A stretch of DNA of 64,000 nucleotides from Pseudooceanicola endophyticus (GTDB lineage: Bacteria; Pseudomonadota; Alphaproteobacteria; Rhodobacterales; Rhodobacteraceae). Shown piece after piece: positions 1 to 7,944 of this stretch; positions within the stretch are counted from its first letter, which is position 1, and each line of letters opens with the position of its first letter. The position numbers and the translations under genes are program-made. The notes under the pieces were generated by a model. It ran no database searches. It saw only the letters and a list, made by a program, of their open reading frames with translations, and had not been told where the DNA came from. Location of the stretch: assembly GCF_018760365.1 (NCBI RefSeq), contig NZ_JAHIAB010000005.1, positions 1 through 64,000 on the forward strand, given 5' to 3'.

Positions 1-48
1 GAGCGCGCAGCTGCGCAGCGAAACATCAAGTCCGGCAAAGTATTCCAT
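1..48 (-). CDS. IS110-family transposase, first 16 codons only (cut by window edge)
   Basis: Reading leftward from the ATG at 48-46, the frame gives MEYFAGLDVSLRSCAL, the usual opening of IS110/IS1111-type DEDD transposases; the Asp in GLDVS is the first residue of the DEDD catalytic set. A strong ribosome binding site (AAGGGAG) sits just upstream at about 54-60. These enzymes move a circular intermediate using a RuvC-like fold and, in studied members, a bridge RNA. The rest of the gene lies left of the window, so intactness cannot be judged. The family call rests on 16 residues, but the opening is distinctive. Confidence 0.75.
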   Translation of the reverse strand, partial: MEYFAGLDVSLRSCAL

Positions 49-280
49 ATCTCACTCCCTTCCATTGGATCATCCGATCCTAACAGGAGCTCGACCTCTC
101 CACAGAGGCAGCCCAATTACGCATGCTCTGGGCCGGTTGGTACGCTGAGCGCGTCTCTGCGCGTGCAAGATCGGCGGGCGCGCTCTGGTCGTTTTCGGGC
201 TCGAAGCGGTCGCCTGGCCGCTTCGCTATAGGACGCGGGATCAGCTTCCAGCACCCTGCCTCCAATGGAATCTCCAGTCA
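49..280 (-). mobile_element. Non-coding end of an IS110-type element, candidate bridge RNA locus
   Basis: This stretch directly upstream of the IS110-type start codon has no convincing gene. It contains a perfect 8-bp stem-loop (CGAAGCGG at 202-209 with CCGCTTCG at 218-225) and a 10-bp inverted repeat (TTCCATTGGA at 60-69, TCCAATGGAA at 261-270) that brackets the stem-loop region. IS110-group elements are known to encode their bridge RNA in the end upstream of the transposase gene, so the position fits. The outer end of the element is not fixed by anything visible; 280 is a guess. That an RNA is made is inference. Confidence 0.4.
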
Positions 281-291
281 GATGCCAAAAA

Positions 292-576
292 CTAGAGCCT
301 TTTGCCCTTGTTCTTCAGCGCCACTTGATTGCGATGGAAGTGCCGCCGCAGGTACAAGACAACCGCGCCCAAAGCGAGAACGACGCAAGTCAGCACCAAG
401 GCAACAATACCGGAAATGACGCGCCAAGAGGCATCAGAACCAAAAATATGGGCCAGCAAGAATACTACGTATGCGACAGCATCAATGCAGGCGACTATCA
501 GCATTGCCCGAAGGATCTTGGTTCCAATGACTCGCTCGTTGTAGTCCAAGCGCTCTGAGAGTTCATCAGCGTTCAT
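292..576 (-). CDS. Small two-helix membrane protein of unknown function
   Basis: A 94-residue protein with two clear hydrophobic stretches (about residues 22-47 and 53-77), a charged N-terminus rich in Glu/Asp and a basic tail (YLRRHFHRNQ...KNKGKRL). An ideal AGGAGGT ribosome binding site lies five bases before the ATG and follows directly on the stop codon of the XRE regulator gene, so the two are very likely co-transcribed and translationally coupled. I do not recognise a family. Position behind a repressor in a mobile element suggests an accessory role such as immunity or exclusion, but that is inference only. Confidence 0.6.
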   Translation of the reverse strand: MNADELSERLDYNERVIGTKILRAMLIVACIDAVAYVVFLLAHIFGSDASWRVISGIVALVLTCVVLALGAVVLYLRRHFHRNQVALKNKGKRL

Positions 577-585
577 CGTGACCTC

Positions 586-1005
586 CTACAGCGTTGTCTC
601 AAGGTATTCCCACATCTCATCATCAGAAAAATCAGGGCGCCTCAGGAGCTGCCTGAAGAGATAAGTCGTCACGACGTCAGCCTTTTCATCCGAAAGCGCG
701 ACACCTTGCTTTTTCTCGAAGGCGCGGACGCTCCGCATGACCCTTAACATCGCCTCCTCGGCTGCCTGGGACGATACGCTGCCCACCTCGCCGTATACGA
801 GCCAGTGAAGGTCGACATCAAACTCCTGGTGGACCGTACTCACGACAGAGAGCGGCACCTCCCTGAGACCCAGTTCATAGTTCTTGTAGCCGCGGGGTGA
901 CAGACCGAGGCGTTTCGCGAAATCGACCTGCGAAAGCTCGGCGGCTTTTCGCACAGCATTCAATCGCTCTGGCAGCAGAGGGATTACCCCTTGCGGTGTA
1001 CCCAT
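586..1005 (-). CDS. XRE-family helix-turn-helix transcriptional regulator
   Basis: A 139-residue protein. A Cro/C1-type HTH occupies about residues 20-60 (LSQVDFAKRLGLSPRGYKNYE), followed by a LHWLVYGE segment typical of phage-like repressors in which the HTH leads into a short linker, and a C-terminal region with acidic helices of no family known to me. I start at the ATG at 1005, because the frame open further upstream (to 1284) runs into the divergent gene. Divergent from the excisionase-like/integrase operon and sharing a short intergenic gap with a perfect inverted repeat, it is the likely repressor of the element's excision genes and of itself. Confidence 0.8.
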   Translation of the reverse strand: MGTPQGVIPLLPERLNAVRKAAELSQVDFAKRLGLSPRGYKNYELGLREVPLSVVSTVHQEFDVDLHWLVYGEVGSVSSQAAEEAMLRVMRSVRAFEKKQGVALSDEKADVVTTYLFRQLLRRPDFSDDEMWEYLETTL

Positions 1006-1028
1006 TTGTGACCTAACATCCCAATATC

Positions 1029-1045
1029 GTGCCCCAAAAGGGCAC
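1029..1045. promoter_or_regulatory. Perfect inverted repeat, candidate XRE operator
   Basis: GTGCCC-CAAAA-GGGCAC: six-base arms around a five-base spacer, placed in the 60-72 bp gap between the divergent XRE gene (start 1005) and the first HTH gene (start 1078). The symmetry and position are as expected for a dimeric Cro/C1-type repressor controlling both directions. Only one such site is visible. Binding is inference. Confidence 0.45.
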
Positions 1046-1077
1046 CATTTCCACATCATAGCGAGATGAGGCAGGAG

Positions 1078-1302
1078 ATGGAAAGCACTTACGACACACT
1101 GGACATCCTCACACCGCGAGAGCTGGCGGCGCATAGTGGATGGCCGGAGAAACGGATCAGACAGCTGCTGAGAGATGGAAAGCTGCGCCACCTTCGCATC
1201 GGATCGAACTTTTATCTGCCGCGGAACGCGATTGAAGAGTTCATTTCCGACAACATGGTGGCACCGAGCGTGAGACCTTGCCACTCGACAGGACAGGAAT
1301 GA
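1078..1302 (+). CDS. Small helix-turn-helix (excisionase-like) DNA-binding protein
   Basis: A 74-residue protein whose core (LTPRELAAHSGWPEKRIRQLL, then LRHLRIGSNFYLP and AIEEFI) matches the winged-helix excisionase/MerR-type HTH: a helix-turn-helix, a beta wing carrying an Arg-x-Gly, and a final helix. It is read from the ATG at 1078, which has a GAGGCAGGAG purine run just upstream; an in-frame ATG at 1066 without a ribosome binding site would add four residues. It is the first gene of a three-gene unit that ends with the integrase. Likely role: recombination directionality factor or a regulator of integration. Which of the two small HTH proteins is the true excisionase is not decidable from sequence. 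Confidence 0.65.
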   Translation: MESTYDTLDILTPRELAAHSGWPEKRIRQLLRDGKLRHLRIGSNFYLPRNAIEEFISDNMVAPSVRPCHSTGQE

Positions 1303-1511
1303 AGCTCATGGCCAACTTGCAGATTCTGGCGGTTCCCGCAGGCCGGGCGGCCAAGATGCTTTCCCTGCCGACCAAAGAATTCGAACGCCTTGTTGACAAC
1401 GGGATTCTGCCGCAACCAATTCCGTTGGGGCGCAATCTTCTCTGGTCCGTCAGAGAGCTCGAGGCCGTGTTGCGCGCGGATGAGGCCGAACCCCAAGAGT
1501 TCAGAGTATGA
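1299..1511 (+). CDS. Second small HTH protein (excisionase/AlpA-like)
   Basis: A 70-residue protein from the ATG at 1299, whose start overlaps the previous stop codon (ATGA). It has an HTH-like stretch (GRAAKMLSLPTKEFERLVDNG) followed by LPQPIPLGRNLLWS and a helix with ELEAVL, the layout of MerR/excisionase-type folds that use the last motif as a wing. A TTG at 1278 could extend it, but the ATG has a GGACAGG site upstream. It ends in another ATGA overlap with the integrase gene, so all three genes are tightly coupled. Function inferred from fold and context. Confidence 0.6.
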   Translation: MKLMANLQILAVPAGRAAKMLSLPTKEFERLVDNGILPQPIPLGRNLLWSVRELEAVLRADEAEPQEFRV

Positions 1512-2755
1512 GAAAACCTGACCTTCCATACCTTGAGTACAAAACCGTAAAGGGCAGGTTCTACATATATTTTCGAAAGGGCGCGCACCGAGTCCGATTG
1601 CCACACGACCCTGACACACCTGAGTTCATGGACGCATATTGGCAAGCCCGCCGAGGGAAGGGTAAGCGAAAGAAAGAGCCGGATCGGACATGGGAAGCCT
1701 TGATCGTCGAGTACTACGGAAGCCCTGAATTCGGACAGACGAGGGACGGCACCCGAAAGAACTACAAGCGGCATTGCGAAGATATCCGCGAGAAGAACGG
1801 CGATCTGGATATTCGCAGTTTCAAGCGTTCGGATGCGATTAAAGTCCGCAATGCCCTTCAAGACACCTGGTCCAAGGCCAACGAGCGTATCGCAGTGCTG
1901 TCAATACTCCTCAAGTTTGCGGTGGACCTCGATTGGATCACAACAAATCCAGTAGTCAACATCCCCAAGCTGAAGGGGGGCGAATATCGCCATTGGCCGG
2001 ACAGCAAGCTCACCGAGTTTGAAGTCTTCTGCGATCAGAATGATCGTCAGCTTGCACGCACCGCATATGAGCTGGCGATAGGAACGGGTCAGAGGCTAGG
2101 GGACTGCATCAAGATGCGTTGGAAAGACCTCGACGATGATTACGAATTCATGTCGGTTGTACAGGAGAAGACCGGCAACAAGATCGAGGTTTACTGTCCC
2201 GAACGGCTACGAATTTACCTCAAGTCTCTGACGAAGAGTGGGCAGTACATCATAGCGAAGTCGCCATCACAGCCTATCGGCATACGCCAGGTTCAAAAGG
2301 CCATTGAAGATGTACGGAAGGCGCTTGGAGTGTTCGAGGGCGAGGATCGCCTCGTACCTCATGGGTGGCGCTACACTGCGGTCAAGGAGCTAGCAGACGC
2401 GGGCGTCGACATTTCCGACATCAAAGCTGTCACCGGGCACCAGACAACTGAAATGGCGCAAAAATATGCCTCCGGCGCAGATCAGAAGAAGGCGTCCAAA
2501 CGGGCCCAGCAGAAGCGGGAACGAAGCAAAAACAAATCGGGAAAGTGCGAAACAATCTGCGAAACCACTCCTGAATCGCAGCATCTCGAAAAGGAGACCT
2601 CGGAAAATGATCAACGATTTCAATATGGTGCGGGTGAAGGGACTCGAACCCCCACGCCAAAGGCGCCAGAACCTAAATCTGGTGCGTCTACCAATTCCGC
2701 CACACCCGCAACCGTCATGCCCCGGTGCGTCGACCGGGGCATGTGCCGCGCTTAG
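1508..2755 (+). CDS. Tyrosine-type site-specific integrase
   Basis: A phage-type tyrosine recombinase. Catalytic residues can be placed: Arg196 (GTGQRLGDC), Lys222, His285 and Arg288 (HGWRYT), His311 (TGHQT) and nucleophile Tyr320 (AQKYA). Residues 60-150 form the core-binding SAM-like domain. After about residue 345 the sequence loses protein character, and from about residue 373 the frame is reading the antisense of tRNA-Leu, giving the familiar GTRTPTP string. The functional protein is therefore about 370 residues plus a tail fixed by the attachment site; excision would replace this tail with other sequence. The gene is coupled to two HTH genes by ATGA overlaps. Confidence 0.92.
   Translation: MRKPDLPYLEYKTVKGRFYIYFRKGAHRVRLPHDPDTPEFMDAYWQARRGKGKRKKEPDRTWEALIVEYYGSPEFGQTRDGTRKNYKRHCEDIREKNGDLDIRSFKRSDAIKVRNALQDTWSKANERIAVLSILLKFAVDLDWITTNPVVNIPKLKGGEYRHWPDSKLTEFEVFCDQNDRQLARTAYELAIGTGQRLGDCIKMRWKDLDDDYEFMSVVQEKTGNKIEVYCPERLRIYLKSLTKSGQYIIAKSPSQPIGIRQVQKAIEDVRKALGVFEGEDRLVPHGWRYTAVKELADAGVDISDIKAVTGHQTTEMAQKYASGADQKKASKRAQQKRERSKNKSGKCETICETTPESQHLEKETSENDQRFQYGAGEGTRTPTPKAPEPKSGASTNSATPATVMPRCVDRGMCRA
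2626..2709 (-). tRNA. tRNA-Leu (anticodon TAG)
   Basis: Read on the minus strand, 84 nt with acceptor stem GCGGGTG/CACCCGC, D arm GCGGAATTGGTAGACGC, anticodon stem CCAGA/TCTGG with loop TTTAGGT (anticodon TAG), a long class II variable arm (CGCCTTTGGCGT), T arm with TTCGAGT, discriminator A and encoded CCA. The 3' half is overlapped by the end of the integrase frame on the other strand, as expected where a tRNA 3' end serves as attB. Confidence 0.95.
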
Positions 2756-2788
2756 TAGCAAAGCGCCCGGTCCGGGTGAAGTGCAAAA

Positions 2789-4357
2789 TCATGCGCCGGG
2801 CGTCGCGGCAGACAGCCCCGCCAGGACCCGGGGGAGGGTCTCGGGCAGGTCTTCGGCGATCAGGCCGGGGCCGAAGGCCCGGGCCGCCTCCACATGCAGC
2901 CAGGCAGCAGCGCAGGCGGCTTCGTAACAGGCCAGACCGCGGGCCAGCAGGCCGCAGATCAGCCCGGCAAGCACATCCCCGGAGCCGGCAGTCGCCAGCC
3001 AGGGCGCGCGGCGCTCCCGCAGGGCCGCATGCACGGCGCGGCGTCCGTCCGGCGCGGCGATCACCGTATCGGCGCCCTTCAGCAGAACGCAGCAGCCGCT
3101 GCGGGTGGCGGCCTCGGCCACGGCATCGAGGCGCGACCAGGCCGGGCCGGTGGTGGCCGGGGCCCGCAGTCGCGCGGCAAGGTCCGGGAACAGCCGGGCG
3201 AATTCGCCGCCATGGGGCGTCAGGACGGTTTCGGTGCCGCGTGTCAGGGCAAAAAAGTCTTCGGGCGCGTCGGACCAGCAGCCCAGGGCATCGGCATCCA
3301 GCACCTGGGCGCGGCCATGCGCCAGGGCATGCCGCAGCAGCAGCCGCGTCCGCGCATCCGGACCCATCCCGGGGCCGAGGCAGAGGGCGCCGTAGCGCGG
3401 ATCGGCCAGCAGCCGGTCCAGCTCCTCGGGGGAGTCGAGCCTGCGCAGCATCAGCGCGGTGATCTGCGCGGCGATCTCGGGGTGGGCGGCCGAGGGGGCG
3501 GCCAGAGTCACCAGCCCGGCGCCGACCCGCAGCGCTGCCCGGGCCGAGAGCCGGGCGGCGCCGCTGCGCCCCGGGCCACCGCTGAGGATCAGCGCGTGAC
3601 CGTGGCTGTACTTGTGACCCGCCGCTGCCTTGTCGCCCAGCCCGGCGGGGGCGGTCACCAGCCCCACGACGGGGCCGGCCCCGGGCGGCACGGGCGCGGC
3701 CTGCGGCAGGCCGATCGGGGCGACGACAAGCCGCCCGGTCGCGGTGCCGCCGTCCGACAGCATGTGCCCGGTGCGGGGGCGGTGGAAGGTGACGGTCAGA
3801 TCCACCGGCCCCAGTGGCGGCAAGGACCCCAGCCAGCGCCCGCTGTCGGCACAGATCCCCGACAGGATGTCGACGGAAACGCTGTGGTGCGCAATGTCCA
3901 GCGCGTGCGACAGCAGCGCCCGAAGCGCGGTCGAAAGCGGCCGCTTCAGCCCGGTGCCGAAGAGCGCATCCACCACCAGATCGGGTCGGGGCAGGGCGCG
4001 TTCAACTGCCTCAGGATCAGGCGGCAGGATGTCGCCCAGCTCTCCCCAGAGTTGGCAATTCCCTGCCGCATCGCCTGCAAGCTGCGCCCGCTCCCCGGCC
4101 AGCACGACCCGGACCTGCCAGCCGCGGGTGGCCAGCAGGCGGGCAATGACGAATCCATCCCCGCCGTTGTTGCCGGGGCCGCACAGAATCAATGCGCTGC
4201 GGTCGGGCTTTGCTGAACTGTCTGGAAAGGTTGAGTAAATGCTCTCTACTACCTGCTTTCCGGCAGTCTCCATCAGGGCGGTTCCCCGGGCCTCTCCCCG
4301 GGCCATCGCGGCCCGTTCCAGTGCCTGCATCTGGGTTCCGGTCAGCAGCTCGGGCAT
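2789..4357 (-). CDS. nnr: Bifunctional NAD(P)H-hydrate epimerase / ADP-dependent NAD(P)H-hydrate dehydratase
   Basis: Repairs hydrated NAD(P)H: the N-terminal YjeF_N domain interconverts R and S epimers, and the C-terminal ribokinase-like YjeF_C domain dehydrates the S form with ADP. Seen here: LTGTQMQALERAA at the start, CGPGNNGGDGFV (dinucleotide loop of the epimerase), and in the C-terminal half SGGPGRSGAARL, LGPGMGP, LTPHGGEF and AGSGDVLAGLI, the last being the dehydratase catalytic/nucleotide motif. The length (522 residues) is normal for the fused form. I take the ATG at 4357; a GTG at 4375 would add six residues, and neither has a strong ribosome binding site. It is divergent from glnB. 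Confidence 0.95.
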   Translation of the reverse strand: MPELLTGTQMQALERAAMARGEARGTALMETAGKQVVESIYSTFPDSSAKPDRSALILCGPGNNGGDGFVIARLLATRGWQVRVVLAGERAQLAGDAAGNCQLWGELGDILPPDPEAVERALPRPDLVVDALFGTGLKRPLSTALRALLSHALDIAHHSVSVDILSGICADSGRWLGSLPPLGPVDLTVTFHRPRTGHMLSDGGTATGRLVVAPIGLPQAAPVPPGAGPVVGLVTAPAGLGDKAAAGHKYSHGHALILSGGPGRSGAARLSARAALRVGAGLVTLAAPSAAHPEIAAQITALMLRRLDSPEELDRLLADPRYGALCLGPGMGPDARTRLLLRHALAHGRAQVLDADALGCWSDAPEDFFALTRGTETVLTPHGGEFARLFPDLAARLRAPATTGPAWSRLDAVAEAATRSGCCVLLKGADTVIAAPDGRRAVHAALRERRAPWLATAGSGDVLAGLICGLLARGLACYEAACAAAWLHVEAARAFGPGLIAEDLPETLPRVLAGLSAATPGA

Positions 4358-4852
<495 letters not shown>

Positions 4853-4911
4853 CAGTCGTGCCCAGGGGTGGGCGCGATGTGAAAAAGACTCAAAACCGAA
4901 GGGAAAAGGGA

Positions 4912-6318
4912 ATGAGCAAGGAAAGCGTTCTCAAGCTGATCGAAGAAGAGGACGTCGCATACGTCGACATCCGCTTCACCGACCCGCGCGGCAAACTGCA
5001 GCACGTGACGGTCGTCTCCGATCTGGTCGATGAGGACTTCCTCGACGAGGGCTTCATGTTCGACGGCTCGTCGATCGCGGGCTGGAAGTCGATCGAAGCA
5101 TCCGACATGAAGCTGATGCCCGACACCGAGTCGGCCTACCTCGACCCGTTCTACGCCGAGAAGACGCTGTGCATTCACTGCAACGTCGTCGAGCCCGACA
5201 CCAACGAGCCCTACGAGCGCGACCCGCGCGGCACCGCGCTGAAAGCCGAAGCCTACCTGAAGGCCACCGGCATCGGCGACGCGGCCTACATGGGCCCGGA
5301 AGCTGAATTCTTCCTGTTCGACAACGTCAAGTACTCGGTCGCCATGAACAAGGTGGCGTATGAGGTCGATGCCCTGGACGCGTCCTGGAACACCGACACC
5401 GACTACGAGATGGGCAACACCGGCCACCGTCCCGGCATCAAGGGCGGCTACTTCCCGGTCAACCCCGTCGACGACGGCCAGGACATCCGCGCCGAAATGC
5501 TCACCACCATGAAGAAGATGGGCATGAAGGTCGACAAGCACCACCACGAGGTTGCTTCCTGCCAGCACGAGCTTGGCCTGATCTTCTCGACCCTGACCAA
5601 GCAGGCGGACGAGATCCTCAAGTACAAGTACGTCATCCATAACGTGGCGCAGGCCTACGGCAAGTCGGCAACCTTCATGCCGAAGCCGATCAAGGGCGAC
5701 AACGGCACCGGCATGCACGTGAATATGTCGATCTGGAAAGACGGCAAGCCGGTCTTCGCAGGCGACAAGTATGCTGATCTCTCCGACGAAGCCCTGTACT
5801 TCATCGGCGGCATCCTGAAGCACGCGAAAGCGCTGAACGCCTTCACCAACCCGGGCACCAACTCCTACAAGCGTCTGATCCCGGGCTTCGAAGCCCCCGT
5901 TCTGCGCGCGTACTCGGCCCGCAACCGTTCCGGCTGCGTCCGTATTCCGTGGACCGAATCGCCGAAGGCAAAGCGCGTCGAAGCCCGTTTCCCCGACCCC
6001 TCGGCGAACCCCTACCTGTGCTTCTCGGCTCTGCTGATGGCCGGCATCGACGGCATCAAGAACAAGATCCACCCCGGCGAAGCCATGGACAAGAACCTCT
6101 ACGATCTTCCCCCGGAAGAGCTGGCAGAGATTCCGACCGTCTGCGGTTCGCTGCGTGAAGCTCTGGAAGAGCTGCAGAAGGACATGGACTTCCTCACCGC
6201 AGGTGACGTGTTCACCAAGGACCAGATCGATGGCTACATCGCTCTGAAGATGGAAGAGCTGGAGCTCTACGAGCACACCCCGCACCCCGTCGAATACGCA
6301 CTGTACTACTCCTGCTGA
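4912..6318 (+). CDS. glnA: Glutamine synthetase, type I
   Basis: Makes glutamine from glutamate, ammonia and ATP; a cytosolic dodecamer. 468 residues from the ATG at 4912 (an in-frame upstream ATG at 4858 has no support; AAGGGAAAAGGG precedes 4912). Signatures: [11 protein letters not shown], the metal site [26 protein letters not shown], and the adenylylation-site region [11 protein letters not shown] around Tyr397. The length and the adenylylation tyrosine mark it as the GlnE-regulated GSI-beta form rather than GmaS or GlnA-like paralogues. It is followed by a strong terminator. Confidence 0.98.
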   Translation: MSKESVLKLIEEEDVAYVDIRFTDPRGKLQHVTVVSDLVDEDFLDEGFMFDGSSIAGWKSIEASDMKLMPDTESAYLDPFYAEKTLCIHCNVVEPDTNEPYERDPRGTALKAEAYLKATGIGDAAYMGPEAEFFLFDNVKYSVAMNKVAYEVDALDASWNTDTDYEMGNTGHRPGIKGGYFPVNPVDDGQDIRAEMLTTMKKMGMKVDKHHHEVASCQHELGLIFSTLTKQADEILKYKYVIHNVAQAYGKSATFMPKPIKGDNGTGMHVNMSIWKDGKPVFAGDKYADLSDEALYFIGGILKHAKALNAFTNPGTNSYKRLIPGFEAPVLRAYSARNRSGCVRIPWTESPKAKRVEARFPDPSANPYLCFSALLMAGIDGIKNKIHPGEAMDKNLYDLPPEELAEIPTVCGSLREALEELQKDMDFLTAGDVFTKDQIDGYIALKMEELELYEHTPHPVEYALYYSC

Positions 6319-6340
6319 TCCCTTCGGGACCGGAAGGATC

Positions 6341-6366
6341 GGGGCGCCCCTTGGGGCGCCCCTTTT
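6341..6366 (+). terminator. Rho-independent terminator after glnA
   Basis: GGGGCGCC-...-GGCGCCCC stem followed by TTTTCG, about 25 bp past the glnA stop. It is also placed to end the convergent gene at 6373. Confidence 0.8.
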
Positions 6367-6372
6367 CGTTTC

Positions 6373-7125
6373 TCAGGCCGGGGCGCTGTCCGGCGCCGGC
6401 TTTCGCATCATGTAGGTGTGGATGCCGAAGACCACGGCACGGCTGTCGGGCAGGCGCCACAGGCTCTGGCGTTCGCTGCGGATGTAGCCGCCGTGGCCGG
6501 GAAGGCGCTCGGTCCGCGGGCGCGTCTCGGAGGCGGGGGTGAAGAGCCCGGGGTCGGCATATTCGAACCAGTTCGCACGCCACAGCGGCCGGCCCGGCTG
6601 CACGCCGTCGAAGAGCCGCTGCACCCGTTTCGCCAGCGCCGCGTCGTACTCCGGCACCGGTACGTGGATCGAGACCAGCGGTCGGAGGAACTTTTCGGCC
6701 AGGCTCCACTGGGCGGGAAAGCACAGGGCGCCACCGGTCAGCACATGTTCGCCCAGCTCCTCGCTGTATTGCAGGATCAGCAGGTCCTGCTGGACCAGCC
6801 GCGCGAGCGTGCGCACCGGCGCGGCGGCGTCGACAGGGACGCGCAGGCCGTCGGGCCGGGTCACCTCGCCGGGGGCGACCCGGTAGTCGGGCCGCGCCGC
6901 CAGCTGCGTCAGCACGGTCGCCAGAAGCTCTTCGGCGGCGGGGCGGGCGGCGGGATCGAGGCGCAGCACCTCGTCCGGGCGGGTGGCGACCAGCTGGTCG
7001 CGCAGGGCCATCTGGGCCCCGAAGGTCTCGTCCACGCGGATCCAGTCGGCGGGATCGAGGGGGGCCATGCCGGGCATGCGCTGCGGCGGGCCGTGGGGAA
7101 TGGAATCGTGCAGGATCGGTGTCAT
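6373..7125 (-). CDS. DUF3445 family protein (haem-dependent oxidative N-demethylase alpha-like)
   Basis: A 250-residue protein matching PF11927 (DUF3445). Recognisable parts: MAPLDPADWIRVDETFGAQMALRDQL near the N-terminus, QEDLLIL-type QQDLLILQYSE, GGALCFPAQWSLAEK and the C-terminal RSERQSLWRLPDSRAVVFGIHTYM. Characterised members bind haem and oxidatively demethylate small amines (HODM/DmmA-type), releasing formaldehyde. Here it stands alone, with none of the partner redox or tetrahydrofolate genes of the dimethylamine monooxygenase operon, so the substrate is open. Convergent with glnA. The family is fairly sure; the reaction is inferred. Confidence 0.8.
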   Translation of the reverse strand: MTPILHDSIPHGPPQRMPGMAPLDPADWIRVDETFGAQMALRDQLVATRPDEVLRLDPAARPAAEELLATVLTQLAARPDYRVAPGEVTRPDGLRVPVDAAAPVRTLARLVQQDLLILQYSEELGEHVLTGGALCFPAQWSLAEKFLRPLVSIHVPVPEYDAALAKRVQRLFDGVQPGRPLWRANWFEYADPGLFTPASETRPRTERLPGHGGYIRSERQSLWRLPDSRAVVFGIHTYMMRKPAPDSAPA

Positions 7126-7214
7126 GGCCGCAGCCTAGTCCCGCCGCGCCGGAGCGGGGAAAGGGAAGTTCGGGGCCCCCGTGAAAAGCCTGGGCCAACG
7201 CAAGGGAAAGGCAC

Positions 7215-7242
7215 GAAAAAAGGGCGCCCCAGGGCGCCCCTT
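7215..7242 (-). terminator. Rho-independent terminator after bioY
   Basis: On the minus strand GGGCGCC-CTG-GGGCGCCC is followed by six T (the AAAAAA at 7216-7221), about 30 bp past the bioY stop. Confidence 0.85.
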
Positions 7243-7271
7243 CGGGCCCGCTTGCGGGCCTGCGGCAGGGG

Positions 7272-7874
7272 TCAGCCGCGGACGCGACCGACCAGTTTCC
7301 AGGCCAGCGGCAGCACCATGGCCGCCAGCGCCAGCTTCAGCAGGTCACCGAAGATGAAGGGCGTCAGCCCCCAGGCCAGGATCGGCTTGTCCCAGCCGTA
7401 GAGCACCCCCAGCCACAGCAGCCCCGGGATGTAGAGCACGACGTTGCCAAGCGCCATGGCCCCGGCCATCTTCGGCACCGACCGGTCCCAGCCGCGCGCT
7501 GCCAGCAGGCCCAGCACCCCGGTCGCAAGCACGTAGCCCAGCAGGTAGCCGCCGGTGCCGCCCATCATGTAGTCCAGCCCGTTCACCTCGGCCGAGGAAC
7601 TTTGGAAGACATCGAAGCCCAGCATCCCCACCAGCATGTAGCCGAGGATCGTGGCCAGCCCCAGGCGCGCCCCGTAGGCCGCCCCCAGCGACAGCACCGC
7701 GAAAGTGCCCATCGACACCGCCACCGGAGAGCCGGGCACCGGCAGCTTGATCTTGGCGGCGACCGCCAGAAGCGCGATGCCGCACAGCACGAGCGCCAGC
7801 TGCTTGATCCGGCGGGCGGTGCCCTCTGACGGGCCGAAGGCCTCGCTCAGGACGCGCGCATTGGTCTGGGACAT
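7272..7874 (-). CDS. bioY: Biotin transporter substrate-binding subunit BioY
   Basis: Integral membrane S-component for biotin uptake; some BioY proteins work without an ECF module. 200 residues, six predicted helices. Family features: KLPVPGSPVAVSMGTFAVLSLG near the first loop, GARLGLATILGYMLVGM, and GGTGGYLLGYVLA followed by KMAGAMALGNVVLYIPGLLWL. I start at the ATG at 7874, preceded by GGAGGAGGAG; an ATG ten codons upstream lies before this site and is unlikely. No BioR-type palindrome (TTATnnATAA) is visible upstream, and no bioMN or bio genes are adjacent. Confidence 0.93.
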   Translation of the reverse strand: MSQTNARVLSEAFGPSEGTARRIKQLALVLCGIALLAVAAKIKLPVPGSPVAVSMGTFAVLSLGAAYGARLGLATILGYMLVGMLGFDVFQSSSAEVNGLDYMMGGTGGYLLGYVLATGVLGLLAARGWDRSVPKMAGAMALGNVVLYIPGLLWLGVLYGWDKPILAWGLTPFIFGDLLKLALAAMVLPLAWKLVGRVRG

Positions 7875-7944
7875 GGGTTCTCCTCCTCCTTGACCCTGGG
7901 ACAATTTGCCCCTTCATGCACGTTAGGGGAGAGCGGATCAAGCC

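Larger units (their letters stand above)
1..2709. mobile_element. Right edge of an integrated element at tRNA-Leu
   Basis: An integrase gene abuts and overlaps the 3' end of tRNA-Leu, and the genes to its left are of mobile-element type (an IS110 end, an XRE repressor, two excisionase-like HTH genes, a small unknown membrane protein). Base composition here is clearly less GC-rich than the chromosome that follows. The tRNA marks the junction; the other junction and any cargo lie left of the window. Whether the element is a prophage, an ICE or a satellite cannot be told from the part shown. Confidence 0.75.

Noticed and set aside
80-265. A 61-codon minus-strand gene in the IS110 end
   Set aside because: It lies in the conserved non-coding end of the element, has no ribosome binding site, and its sequence looks like chance coding of a structured region.
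2590-2755. GTRTPTP string at the integrase C-terminus as a protein motif
   Set aside because: It is the well-known translation of antisense tRNA-Leu and not a domain; kept in the integrase entry only as the reading frame's tail.
7875-7944. A BioR operator before bioY
   Set aside because: No TTAT...ATAA palindrome in the gap or overlapping the start.
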